Source: Halalkalibacter sp. APA_J-10(15)
Lineage (GTDB): Bacteria > Bacillota > Bacilli > Bacillales > Bacillaceae_D
Direction: 5' to 3'
Length of the DNA: 64,000 bases
Assembly: GCF_023017105.1 (NCBI RefSeq)
Contig: NZ_JALKEV010000001.1
Coordinates: 124,001 to 188,000 of the forward strand
Under the pieces are notes generated by a model that made no database searches, was not told the origin of the DNA, and saw nothing but the letters and a program-made list of their open reading frames with translations. The translations under genes were made by a program, and so were the position numbers. Shown piece after piece: positions 24,353 through 32,349 of this stretch (the stretch's first letter is position 1; each line of letters opens with the position of its first letter).

Positions 24353-25552
24353 ATGAACAAAGAATACAGCTGTTTAGTGGCTTCTTCTTTTATAAAAAAA
24401 TATAAAGCGGGCTATCCGCTCATTACAGATGAAGCGATTCATGCTAACTTATTAAAAGAAGAAGGAGTCGTATTTCGCCTAGTTGATGATTTGAATGACT
24501 TTATTGCGCGAGCCTATTATGGTAAGCAAAATAAAGGAATCGGTTGGGTGTTAACGTATGATGAGCAGGAAGTGATAGACGAAGCTTATTTTATTCGTAA
24601 ATTTCAAGCTGCCTTTCAACAGCGAAATTCTCTATTTCGTGACCCAGAAACGACTTCATTTCGCTTATTTCATGCAGAAGGAGACGGGATTGGTGGCCTA
24701 ACGATTGACTACTTTGCAGGTTTCCTTTTGATTAACTGGTACAGTCAAGGGATCTATTCTTTTAAGAAGCCAATACTCAAAGCTTTAGAGAAAACGATGG
24801 AATACCGTGGGATTTATCAGAAGAAGCGATTTGATCAAGGTGGGAAGTATGTAGAAGAGGATGATTATGTAGTCGGAGAAAGAGGCTCGTTTCCTCTTAT
24901 CGTGAAGGAAAGTGGTATTCAATTTGCGGTTTATTTAAACGAAGGGGCAATGGTCGGGGTCTTTCTTGATCAGCGTGATGTGAGACGAACGTTACGTGAT
25001 CACTATGCAAACGGTAAGACGGTGTTAAATACATTTTCCTATACAGGTGCCTTTTCAGTAGCCGCTGCTCTTGGTGGAGCGACGAAAACGACAAGTGTTG
25101 ATTTAGCTAATCGAAGCTTACGAAAGACGATTGAGCAGTTTAGTGTAAATGGGTTGGATTATGAAGCTCATGACATTATTGTAGAGGATGTCTTTCATTA
25201 TTTTAAATATGCGGTAAAGAAGCAGCTAACCTTTGATGTTGTTATTTTAGATCCCCCTAGCTTTGCACGTTCAAAGAAACATACGTTTAAGGCAGGAAAG
25301 GATTATCCAGATCTTTTAAAGCAAGCGATTGCGATTACTGCGGATAATGGACTCATTATTGCTTCGACTAATTGTGCCCAATTTCAAATGAAACGTTTTA
25401 AGGTATTTATTGATCAGGCTTTTAAAGAGATGGGAGCTGCGTATCAAATTGTCGAAGAATTCTCATTGCCACAAGACTTTAAGACGACGAAATCATTTAA
25501 AGAAGGTAACTATTTGAAGGTTGTGTTTATTCGTAAACAGACATTAAAATAG
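24353..25552 (+). CDS. Class I SAM-dependent rRNA methyltransferase (RlmI/YwbD-like)
   Basis: 399 residues. A short N-terminal PUA-like region (about 1-70) precedes a RlmI-type EEHEE domain and a Rossmann methyltransferase with 'GVFLDQRDVRR', 'VLNTFSYTGAFSVAAALGGA' (SAM binding) and 'VVILDPPSFARSKK' (catalytic DPPSF). Expected to make 5-methylcytosine in 23S rRNA, as RlmI does; the exact target base is inference. ATG 24353 follows a weak AGGATGAG site. A single gene, with the phosphatase gene starting close behind. Confidence 0.85.
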   Translation: MNKEYSCLVASSFIKKYKAGYPLITDEAIHANLLKEEGVVFRLVDDLNDFIARAYYGKQNKGIGWVLTYDEQEVIDEAYFIRKFQAAFQQRNSLFRDPETTSFRLFHAEGDGIGGLTIDYFAGFLLINWYSQGIYSFKKPILKALEKTMEYRGIYQKKRFDQGGKYVEEDDYVVGERGSFPLIVKESGIQFAVYLNEGAMVGVFLDQRDVRRTLRDHYANGKTVLNTFSYTGAFSVAAALGGATKTTSVDLANRSLRKTIEQFSVNGLDYEAHDIIVEDVFHYFKYAVKKQLTFDVVILDPPSFARSKKHTFKAGKDYPDLLKQAIAITADNGLIIASTNCAQFQMKRFKVFIDQAFKEMGAAYQIVEEFSLPQDFKTTKSFKEGNYLKVVFIRKQTLK

Positions 25553-25568
25553 GGAGGCGATTAAAACT

Positions 25569-26654
25569 ATACAATTAAATAAGCCCTTTTATCAGCATGT
25601 CATTAATTCAATGGCCCATCAAGTTGCGATCATTGATCAGGATGGTTGGATTGTTGCGACAAATGAAGAATGGGATCGTTTCTGCCTCATTAATGGCGGA
25701 CGTATGGATGATTGTGGAGTTGGTAGCCAGTATTTAGAGGTTTCAGGAAAAGATGTTCAGTTAGGGGTTATGTCCGTATTGCAAGGTAGAAAGAAAGTAT
25801 TTCGATATGAGTATCCTTGTCACTCTCCAAATGAAATGCGATGGTTTGCGATGGTTGTCACTCCTTTGAAACAGGCGCCTGACCAGTTACATATGGAAGG
25901 TGCGGTTATTACTCATACCAACATAACTGATCGCAAACGGTTAGAAATGCAACAGAGCAAGGATTTTGCATTAGCGCAAGCGATTCAAAAAAGTGTATTA
26001 GTTCCGCCGATTGAAAATGAAAATGTCATGATTAACGCACTTCTGCGCCCATCCGAACATTTATCGGGGGATCTTTATTCCTGGTACCAAATAAATGAAC
26101 GTCACTATGGTGTGATTTTGCTAGATATAATGGGGCAAGGAGTAGCTTCAAGCTTAATTAGCATGTCCTTACGTGCCTTGCTCCCTGGAATTATTCGTCG
26201 AGTGAGTGATCCAGAACGAGTATATGCTGAGTTAAATAAGCACTTTCACTCATTATTTCGTTCGGTCATTCATTCTAAGCATTATTTTTGTACAGGAATC
26301 TATTTATATATTGATGTCGAGCAACAGTCGATTAAGTATTTTAATGCGGGACATCCAGCAGGTATTCTTGTTGGTGATGGAAGAAATCATTTGTTGAAGC
26401 AAACGACAACTCCTATTGGCTTAAGTGAAGATATGGAACCAGTAACAGATCAAGTTCAATATGAAAAGGAAGATCAATTAGCTATATTCACAGATGGTGT
26501 AGCAGGTACATTGAGGATGACTATTCGAGAAAGTGAACATTATATGCTAAGTATTGCTGATCAATTACATCCATCTAAGTTAGAAGAACTAAGTAAGGGG
26601 ATATTTGCAGGCGAACAAGCAGATGATATTGCGATTGTATCGGTTAAGCTATGA
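25569..26654 (+). CDS. PAS-SpoIIE-type PP2C phosphatase (RsbU/RsbP-like)
   Basis: About 361 residues. An N-terminal PAS domain (about 10-120: 'VAIIDQDGWIVATNEEWDRF', ending 'NITDRKRLE') leads to a PP2C/SpoIIE domain (about 145-360) with metal-site motifs 'HLSGDLYSWYQIN', 'GVILLDIMGQGVASSLISMSLRALL', 'NAGHPAGILV' and 'TDGVAG'. Such enzymes dephosphorylate anti-anti-sigma factors in stress or sporulation control. The first ATG in frame (25611) has no ribosome site and cuts into PAS-like sequence. The frame is open and coding-like back to 25548, with GGGAGG at 25552-25557, but with no ATG, GTG or TTG. ATA 25569 (11-nt spacing) is used provisionally. Confidence 0.8.
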   Translation: MQLNKPFYQHVINSMAHQVAIIDQDGWIVATNEEWDRFCLINGGRMDDCGVGSQYLEVSGKDVQLGVMSVLQGRKKVFRYEYPCHSPNEMRWFAMVVTPLKQAPDQLHMEGAVITHTNITDRKRLEMQQSKDFALAQAIQKSVLVPPIENENVMINALLRPSEHLSGDLYSWYQINERHYGVILLDIMGQGVASSLISMSLRALLPGIIRRVSDPERVYAELNKHFHSLFRSVIHSKHYFCTGIYLYIDVEQQSIKYFNAGHPAGILVGDGRNHLLKQTTTPIGLSEDMEPVTDQVQYEKEDQLAIFTDGVAGTLRMTIRESEHYMLSIADQLHPSKLEELSKGIFAGEQADDIAIVSVKL

Positions 26655-26681
26655 CTCTGAATATAGAAAAAAGAGACCCTT

Positions 26682-26716
26682 GAAAAAGGCTAGGGGGAGT
26701 TCCTAAGCCTTTTTCT
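26682..26716 (+). terminator. Terminator after the PP2C gene
   Basis: AAAAAGGCT/AGCCTTTTT arms with an inner AGG/CCT extension. The right arm supplies the T run. Confidence 0.75.
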
Positions 26717-26801
26717 GTTTCGGATAAAAGTCATGAACCCATTGGTGCAATGTTTAGAGAGTTTGATTAGTGAACAATGTAAGAGTAGAGGTGACAGCTT
26801 A

Positions 26802-27995
26802 GTGTATACATATGTGCTGAAATGGTTAACAGCGTTTTCGATTATCGTCTTGGTTGGGTGTGGACAGCTAGAACAGAATCTACCAAGTGATGTAGAAATG
26901 AATGAAGAGACTAACGTAGATCATGAAAATGAGGAAGAGGTACGTTCTGAGGGTGTAGAGGAAAGCTTAGAGCGATTAAAGGTGCATTTCATCGATGTGG
27001 GTCAGGCCGATGCGACGTTATTTGAGTATTCAGCTGAAGGAGAGGACTACCGAATTCTGTTCGATGCGGGTCATTGGATGGAGGAGGATCTTGTTCATTA
27101 TTTACAAGTAAATGATATTGAATATATTGATATTATGGTGGGCTCTCATCCTCATGCCGACCATATTGGACAGATGGATTTAATCTTAGAGGCAATGGAC
27201 GTGTCTGAGGTGTGGATGTCAGGTGACATAGCAACCTCACAAACGTTTTTGCGTGTGATGGAAGCGATTGAGGCTAGCGGTGCTGATTACCATGAGCCGC
27301 GAGCAGGTGAAGTGTATGATGTCGGTCCGTTAGAAATAGAAATCCTGAATCCAGATCAGTTGACGGGTGATGTACATGAAGGCTCGATTTCGGCTATGTT
27401 CACGTATGGCGATACACGATTTGTGTTAACAGGAGATGCAGAAAAGCAGACAGAGGAAGCCATGATCAAACGAGGCTATGAATTAGATGCTGATGTGTTG
27501 CAGTTAGGTCATCATGGCTCGAGTACATCAACCATTCCCGCTTTCCTCCAAGCAGTGAATCCCTCAGTTGCCATTATATCAGCAGGGAAGGATAATCAAT
27601 ATGGTCATCCACATAGAGAAGTGGTAGAACGAGTATCTGATGCCGGAGTTGAGATGTATGCAACGTTTGTGCATGGAACGATTGTGGTTGAATCGGATGG
27701 GGAAACGTTACAAATAAGAACTGAAAAAGATGGGGATGTAAATCCTAGCAATCAGCAACAAGCTGAGATTGAAGGGGAGCCACTAGAAGAACAAGTAGTA
27801 GAAAGTGATTGTATAAATATTAACGAAGCTACGATTGACTTACTACAAGAGATTAATCATATTGGCGAGGAACGTGCTGAAGCGTTAATGGAGCTTAGGC
27901 CGTTTGAATCAATGGAAGATTTAAGACGTATTAACGGTATTGGTGATGGACGATTAACCGATATTATCAATGAGGGAATCGCTTGTGTGAGGTGA
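26802..27995 (+). CDS. Secreted ComEC-like MBL hydrolase fused to a ComEA-like HhH domain (lipoprotein)
   Basis: About 397 residues from GTG 26802, eight nt after GAGGTG. This start places a lipobox (VLVGC) at about residue 20, as expected; ATG 26733 would put it in mid-protein. After an acidic linker comes a metallo-beta-lactamase domain like the soluble domain of ComEC (about 60-285): 'VHFIDVGQADATLF', metal motif SHPHADHIGQ, 'LTGDAE' and 'LGHHGSSTS'. The C-terminus (about 335-397) has two helix-hairpin-helix motifs ('HIGEERAEALMELRPF', 'INGIGDGRLTDI') like ComEA. It is probably an extracytoplasmic nuclease or phosphodiesterase that binds DNA; a natural-uptake role is inference. A DUF3006 gene follows at once. 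Confidence 0.85.
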   Translation: MYTYVLKWLTAFSIIVLVGCGQLEQNLPSDVEMNEETNVDHENEEEVRSEGVEESLERLKVHFIDVGQADATLFEYSAEGEDYRILFDAGHWMEEDLVHYLQVNDIEYIDIMVGSHPHADHIGQMDLILEAMDVSEVWMSGDIATSQTFLRVMEAIEASGADYHEPRAGEVYDVGPLEIEILNPDQLTGDVHEGSISAMFTYGDTRFVLTGDAEKQTEEAMIKRGYELDADVLQLGHHGSSTSTIPAFLQAVNPSVAIISAGKDNQYGHPHREVVERVSDAGVEMYATFVHGTIVVESDGETLQIRTEKDGDVNPSNQQQAEIEGEPLEEQVVESDCININEATIDLLQEINHIGEERAEALMELRPFESMEDLRRINGIGDGRLTDIINEGIACVR

Positions 27996-28000
27996 TGAAT

Positions 28001-28273
28001 ATGACGATACGAGCTGTTATTGATCGAATAGTTGATGGCGATAGAGCTGTTTTGTTAGTGGAGGAGCAGAAGAAGGAGTTTACTGTCCGGCAAGAACAGC
28101 TACCAACTGCAGCGGAAGAAGGCACGTGGCTGTTATTAACGGTTGAAGATGAGCAAATCGTTGAGATGACCATTGATACAAAAATGACAAATAGGATGGA
28201 AGCTAAGGTAGGAGCCACATTAAAAAGATTACGACAAAAAAGTAACGGAAGTCGATTTAAAAGAAAAGACTAA
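28001..28273 (+). CDS. DUF3006 family protein
   Basis: 90 residues from ATG 28001, eight nt after GAGGTG. Starts 'MTIRAVIDRIVDGDRAVLLV', the usual opening of DUF3006, followed by a small beta-rich domain and a basic tail (RLRQKSNGSRFKRKD). Its function is unknown. DUF3006 genes regularly follow ComEC-like hydrolase genes, as here, so a joint role is likely though undefined. Ends just before a bidirectional terminator. Confidence 0.8.
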   Translation: MTIRAVIDRIVDGDRAVLLVEEQKKEFTVRQEQLPTAAEEGTWLLLTVEDEQIVEMTIDTKMTNRMEAKVGATLKRLRQKSNGSRFKRKD

Positions 28274-28278
28274 AAGAG

Positions 28279-28313
28279 AGCCCACTAAACGGATGGTTAG
28301 TGGGCTTTAGTTT
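28279..28313. terminator. Bidirectional terminator between DUF3006 gene and ligD
   Basis: Perfect arms AGCCCACTAA/TTAGTGGGCT between convergent genes. Its right edge touches the ligD stop codon. Confidence 0.8.
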
Positions 28314-30139
28314 ATGCGCTTCTTTAATTCTGAGATGACATCACGCAATGGTTGCTTGTCCTTATGAGCAAAAAAGCTTTCAAACGGGTTTCCTTCTTTT
28401 ATACGTTCAATGACTGTAAAGAGGTCAAAGTTGTGTGGAGTGAGATTTTCGTTGACCTCATGCCACCAAAGTGGGGTGGCAACAAGTCCATCTGCATGTC
28501 CTCTTGGCGAGAAAGGAGAAATGATTGTTTTACCTACGTCATGCTGAATGTAATCAACGTACAGTCGTTTGTCTCGTTTCTTTTTTAATCGTTCAGTTGT
28601 AAATAGAGCAGGGTTTTGTTCACATAAATATGTCGCGATAAACTTAGTAAAGAGTCGCGTTTCTTCATAAGTGAATTGATTATTCGCAATAGGTAAATAA
28701 AGCTGCAGCCCTTTTCCTCCTGACGTTTTGACATAACTATAGAGGCCAAATTGGTCAAAGACCTCTTTCATTTGCTTGGCAGCTGTAATAGCTAGATGGA
28801 ACTGACGTACAGTAGGTGGGTCTAAATCAAAGACGATTTCAGTTGGCTGATTCGTGTCGATTGTTTGGAAGGGTATATGAAATTCTAGAGCTAGTTGGTT
28901 ACCAAGCCAAAGCAGTGTATGAACATCGTTACACACGATGTAATCAATCCCTTCCTCGACCCTTGTTTCAATGAAATCAGGTGCATAGTTCGGGCATTGC
29001 TTTTGGTAAAAGGATTCACCCTCGACACCGTGAGGGTAACGTATAAGTGTTAAACAACGATTTTTTAAAAATGGAAGTAGAGCTGGAGCTACTTTTTGTA
29101 GATAAAGTATATACTCATCTTTATCGATGGAGAGCTTAGGGAAAATAGGTTTGTCTGCATGAGTTATAGAAATGGACTCTGGTATCGGATGTAGTTGACG
29201 TTGCATCTGTTTCCATGTACATGCTAACGGATCGGAATCAAACTGGAATTGGTGAAACGTCGGTTCACGTAAATGCTTTCCATCAAAATCAATACAGGCG
29301 ACATCGACACAAATCGCAGGCTCTAATTTCCATTGCTCAGTAGAAACTTTTTGACCTTGCTTCTGAAAAAAGGATGCAAGTATCGCTTCTTCTTTTTTTG
29401 ATAAACCGTGTTTAAAATGAACGACTTCAATCCATTGCTCACCTTTTAAAATGTTGCCACGGAAGTAGCCATTTTGACGGTCATAATGAGAGAGCACGAC
29501 TGTTACAATTCGCCAATGCTTGATCTTTAGCCATTGAGTTGTACGAATCCCTTCTTCATATTGGCTATTACGGTGCTTGGCAATCATTCCTTCGCCGTTT
29601 TGAGCAGTCACCTGTGACCATAATCTTTGATGATTGTTTGTGTAGGTGATTAGCTGAATCCGTTTGTCATTTTGCTTCGATGGTGTTAAAGGCCATGTCG
29701 CCTTTTGGAATAATGAAGATAATCTCTCTTTTCGTTTGAAAAGGGGCTGTTTTTTGTATATTTCTCCTTTTCCTATCAATAAATCAAACGCTAGAAAATG
29801 GCAAGGGTGATGCGATTGCTGCTTGTCGATGGCTGTTTGATTGCGAAGCCTTCCTCGGTTTTGCACAATCGTAAAGTCGCTCACAAGTGAATGGGTTAAA
29901 TAGACGATTTCTCCGTCTAGAAGAAGGGGGAGATATGGAGAAATCAACTCCTCATGCTGTAGGCAAAAGTCAATAATTTCAGGAAATTGTTTATTTAATA
30001 AGCGTCCCGTTCTGCTTAGTAAAGTAGGTCTGTTTTGTTTCCATTGTAGCATGCAGCGAAAGCCATCATATTTTGCTTCGTATATCCAATTGTCCCCTGT
30101 AGGAATCGATGCACGTGTTGTTAGTCGCATTGGCTTCAT
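28307..30139 (-). CDS. ligD: Non-homologous end-joining DNA ligase LigD (ligase-polymerase)
   Basis: 610 residues, the Bacillus length. The N-terminal ATP-dependent ligase has catalytic Lys23 in 'YEAKYDGFRC', 'LLDGEIV', and an OB-fold (to about 310). The C-terminal primase/polymerase domain (about 320-600) has 'FDLDPP' for metal binding and 'VKTSGGKGLQLYLP'. There is no phosphoesterase domain, as usual in Bacillus. It repairs double-strand breaks together with Ku, which here is encoded divergently 153 bp away rather than in one operon. It is commonly used in spores, where no sister chromosome is available. Confidence 0.95.
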   Translation of the reverse strand: MKPMRLTTRASIPTGDNWIYEAKYDGFRCMLQWKQNRPTLLSRTGRLLNKQFPEIIDFCLQHEELISPYLPLLLDGEIVYLTHSLVSDFTIVQNRGRLRNQTAIDKQQSHHPCHFLAFDLLIGKGEIYKKQPLFKRKERLSSLFQKATWPLTPSKQNDKRIQLITYTNNHQRLWSQVTAQNGEGMIAKHRNSQYEEGIRTTQWLKIKHWRIVTVVLSHYDRQNGYFRGNILKGEQWIEVVHFKHGLSKKEEAILASFFQKQGQKVSTEQWKLEPAICVDVACIDFDGKHLREPTFHQFQFDSDPLACTWKQMQRQLHPIPESISITHADKPIFPKLSIDKDEYILYLQKVAPALLPFLKNRCLTLIRYPHGVEGESFYQKQCPNYAPDFIETRVEEGIDYIVCNDVHTLLWLGNQLALEFHIPFQTIDTNQPTEIVFDLDPPTVRQFHLAITAAKQMKEVFDQFGLYSYVKTSGGKGLQLYLPIANNQFTYEETRLFTKFIATYLCEQNPALFTTERLKKKRDKRLYVDYIQHDVGKTIISPFSPRGHADGLVATPLWWHEVNENLTPHNFDLFTVIERIKEGNPFESFFAHKDKQPLRDVISELKKRIN

Positions 30140-30292
30140 AGCATGATCATCTCCGAGTAGTTATATAAGAAAGTGTAAGGCTTCGTTTGTTTGATAGCCC
30201 CAAATGATCTTTCTAATAGTTAGTATGTACATTGATTGGATACATAATTTATAACGTTTCGCAACATAGTAAGAAAAAAAGAAGGTGAAACG

Positions 30293-31138
30293 ATGCATAC
30301 CGTTTGGAAAGGAAGCATTAGCTTTGGACTTGTGAATATTCCGGTTAAACTGCATACAGCAACCGAAAATAAAGATATTAAGTTAAGACAAATTCATAAG
30401 GAATGTCATACTCCGATTAAATATGAGAAGGCATGTCCTGGATGCGAAAAGGAATTAGGACAAGATGACATTGTGAAGGCCTATGAATATGCGAAGAATA
30501 AATTTGTCATTTTAGATGATGAAGAGCTCGAAAAGCTAAAAAAGGAAAATGAAGATAAATCGGTTGAAATTATTGATTTTGTGAAGCTTGAGGAGATTGA
30601 TCCGATTTATTTTGAGAGAAGTTATTTTATGGCCCCTGATAGTGGAGGGGCGAAAGCCTACGCCCTTTTGCGTACAGCATTAGAGGAATCAGGAAAAATA
30701 GGTGTAGCGAAAATCATTATACGTTCAAAAGAACAGCTTGCGGTTGTCCGTGTATATGAACATATGCTCCTTATGGAGACGATTCATTTCCCTGATGAAG
30801 TACGTAAAGCAGAAGATGTTCCAAATATTCCAGAAGAACAGAAGGTCGCTAAGAAGGAGCTTGATACAGCGTTACTTCTTGTGGAACAGCTAACAACCAC
30901 CTTTGACCCAGAGAAGTACACCGATGATTATCGCACTGCCTTACTTGATTTAATTGAAGAGAAAAAATCTGGTGAGCATACTGTTAGTGTAACTGAACAG
31001 GAGCCTGCAAAAGCATCCAATGTGACCGATCTCATGTCGGCCCTTGAAGCATCTCTTGACCGAACGAAAAAGAAAAAGACACGATCACGTAAAACACAAG
31101 GAAAGAAATCAGAAGGTCCTACGCGTAAAAATGCATAA
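30293..31138 (+). CDS. ku: Ku DNA end-binding protein
   Basis: 281 residues from ATG 30293 behind GAAGGTG. Typical bacterial Ku: 'MHTVWKGSISFGLVNIPVKLHTATE', zinc-like 'CHTPIKYEKACPGCEKEL', core 'FERSYFMAPDSGGAKAYALLRTAL', then a Lys/Arg-rich tail (KKKKTRSRKTQGKKSEG) that binds DNA. Forms a ring on broken ends and recruits LigD, encoded divergently. The intergenic region of 153 bp must hold both promoters; I did not identify a sporulation sigma site with confidence. Confidence 0.95.
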   Translation: MHTVWKGSISFGLVNIPVKLHTATENKDIKLRQIHKECHTPIKYEKACPGCEKELGQDDIVKAYEYAKNKFVILDDEELEKLKKENEDKSVEIIDFVKLEEIDPIYFERSYFMAPDSGGAKAYALLRTALEESGKIGVAKIIIRSKEQLAVVRVYEHMLLMETIHFPDEVRKAEDVPNIPEEQKVAKKELDTALLLVEQLTTTFDPEKYTDDYRTALLDLIEEKKSGEHTVSVTEQEPAKASNVTDLMSALEASLDRTKKKKTRSRKTQGKKSEGPTRKNA

Positions 31139-31186
31139 TCGTTGAGATGAAGAGTCTTGGACAAAACCCTCCTCTGAAATGAAAAA

Positions 31187-31206
31187 GTCGGTAAAATTTT
31201 ACCGAC
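31187..31206. repeat. 20-bp perfect palindrome, left copy
   Basis: GTCGGTAAAATTTTACCGAC. The identical 20-mer recurs at 31886-31905, bracketing a decayed IS1182 fragment. Confidence 0.85.
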
Positions 31207-31212
31207 TCAGCC

Positions 31213-31258
31213 TGTCGACAAAGTCTCGCAAAAGCGAGACAGTCGACAAGCTTTTTTA
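31213..31258 (+). terminator. Strong terminator downstream of ku
   Basis: GTCGAC...GTCTCGC / GCGAGAC...GTCGAC stem with an AAAA loop, followed by AAGC and six T. Confidence 0.8.
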
Positions 31259-31283
31259 TTGCCAAGAAATCGTCCTCCGACCA

Positions 31284-31412
31284 CGCTACCGGGATGGGGG
31301 GCACGCTTTCCGCAGGAGGGCGTTGAACTAACCGACTGCGCCGGTGGATTTCAACCTGCCCTTTTCTCCTGCAGGAGTCGGCCCTCCCATCCCGTCCGCT
31401 TTGTCTAGTGTC
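31284..31412. repeat. GC-rich inverted-repeat element (MITE-like)
   Basis: About 130 bp with outer arms CGGGATGGGGGG and CTCCCATCCCG and inner GCAGGAG/CTCCTGC. It is clearly richer in G and C than its surroundings. It resembles 'cgctttccgc' type repeats seen between genes in Bacillaceae (memory only). Confidence 0.5.
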
Positions 31413-31558
31413 AAAAAGCAAATTGGATTCTCCTCAAATAAGAGAAAGAAGTCCAATTTTTTTCTATAATATAAGTGAAAAAAGGGACAGGAGTGGACAG
31501 ACGATGATGTCAAAAAAGTTATCGCGAGTACATATCTGATTCATCGATTTGCCAGACA

Positions 31559-31790
31559 TGTCCTGCCTTACACCAATGCACCAAGTGTAAAAAATCATCA
31601 AAAGCTGTTCTACGGCACAATTGGCAAGATGCTTTGCATGAAGCCGAACATCTACGACATACAGATATAAATAAAGAGATTTATGCAAAGCGTAAAGAAA
31701 CTATTGAACGCGTCTTTGCCGATCTGAAACAGTGCAAGCGATGCTTGTTTTTGCTGCCATGAACCAATTAGCCAACTGTCACTGGAGAAA
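31559..31790 (+). mobile_element. IS1182-family transposase remnant (C-terminal part)
   Basis: A frame reading CPALHQCTKC...WQDALHEAEHLRHTD and then INKEIYAKRKETIERVFADLK is the conserved C-terminal block of IS1182-type DDE transposases. The next block (QAMLVFAAMNQLAN) follows one base out of frame and lacks the 'HGMRWTTLRG' segment expected between them, so an internal deletion is present. No N-terminal part remains. A hairpin at about 31833-31866 and the 20-bp palindromes flank it. Confidence 0.8.
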
Positions 31791-31885
31791 TACACATCCT
31801 CCAGTTACACCAACAGAAAATAGAAGAAATAACGTTAAAACGCTTTTGAGATCAACTTCTCAAAGGCGTTTGGTCTACGGTCTGG

Positions 31886-31905
31886 GTCGGTAAAATTTTA
31901 CCGAC
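31886..31905. repeat. 20-bp perfect palindrome, right copy
   Basis: Same sequence as 31187-31206. The outside flanks of the two copies are also similar in inverted orientation (AATGAAA next to each), as expected for element ends or a duplicated palindromic target. Confidence 0.8.
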
Positions 31906-32109
31906 TTTCATTATTTCTTACTCTTTAAAGTAAGGGGCTGTCACAGGTTCGTTCCATTCCACTATGAGAATAACCCATCGTCAGAACTACAATTTTTATA
32001 AAAATAGTTTATTTTTCACAATAAAATAAGGGCAACTTCTGATAAAAGAAAGTCACCACACAAAATCGTGTATTCTCAACTCCAACTGATACACGTACGC
32101 TTTTCCATT

Positions 32110-32235
32110 TCTAGATGAAATGGAATAAAAAGACTACCAGTTACCGAAACACATTGTCGCAGATGCAGGTTATGGTAGTGAACAAAACATTAATGATATC
32201 CTGGCAAACAGAAAACGAGATGGGGGTTGCGTTAA
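32110..32235 (+). mobile_element. Second IS1182-like transposase fragment (central part)
   Basis: The frame YQLPKHIVADAGYGSEQN resembles the catalytic-core block 'ADAGYGSEEN' of IS1182 transposases. Only about 40 residues are left before the frame breaks. Either part of the same ancestral element as 31559-31790, rearranged, or a second insertion. The remaining bases to 32349 include a perfect GCAGTGAGCTT hairpin (about 32239-32265) and no gene. Confidence 0.6.
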
Positions 32236-32349
32236 TGGCAGTGAGCTTAAGAAAGCTCACTGCTAACACCTAGGCAAATCGAAGAATCCACCATTTTCAC
32301 TATTTCAAGCAAGTTATGTCCCAGTCTCTTGTTGTGTTCAAGATAGATA

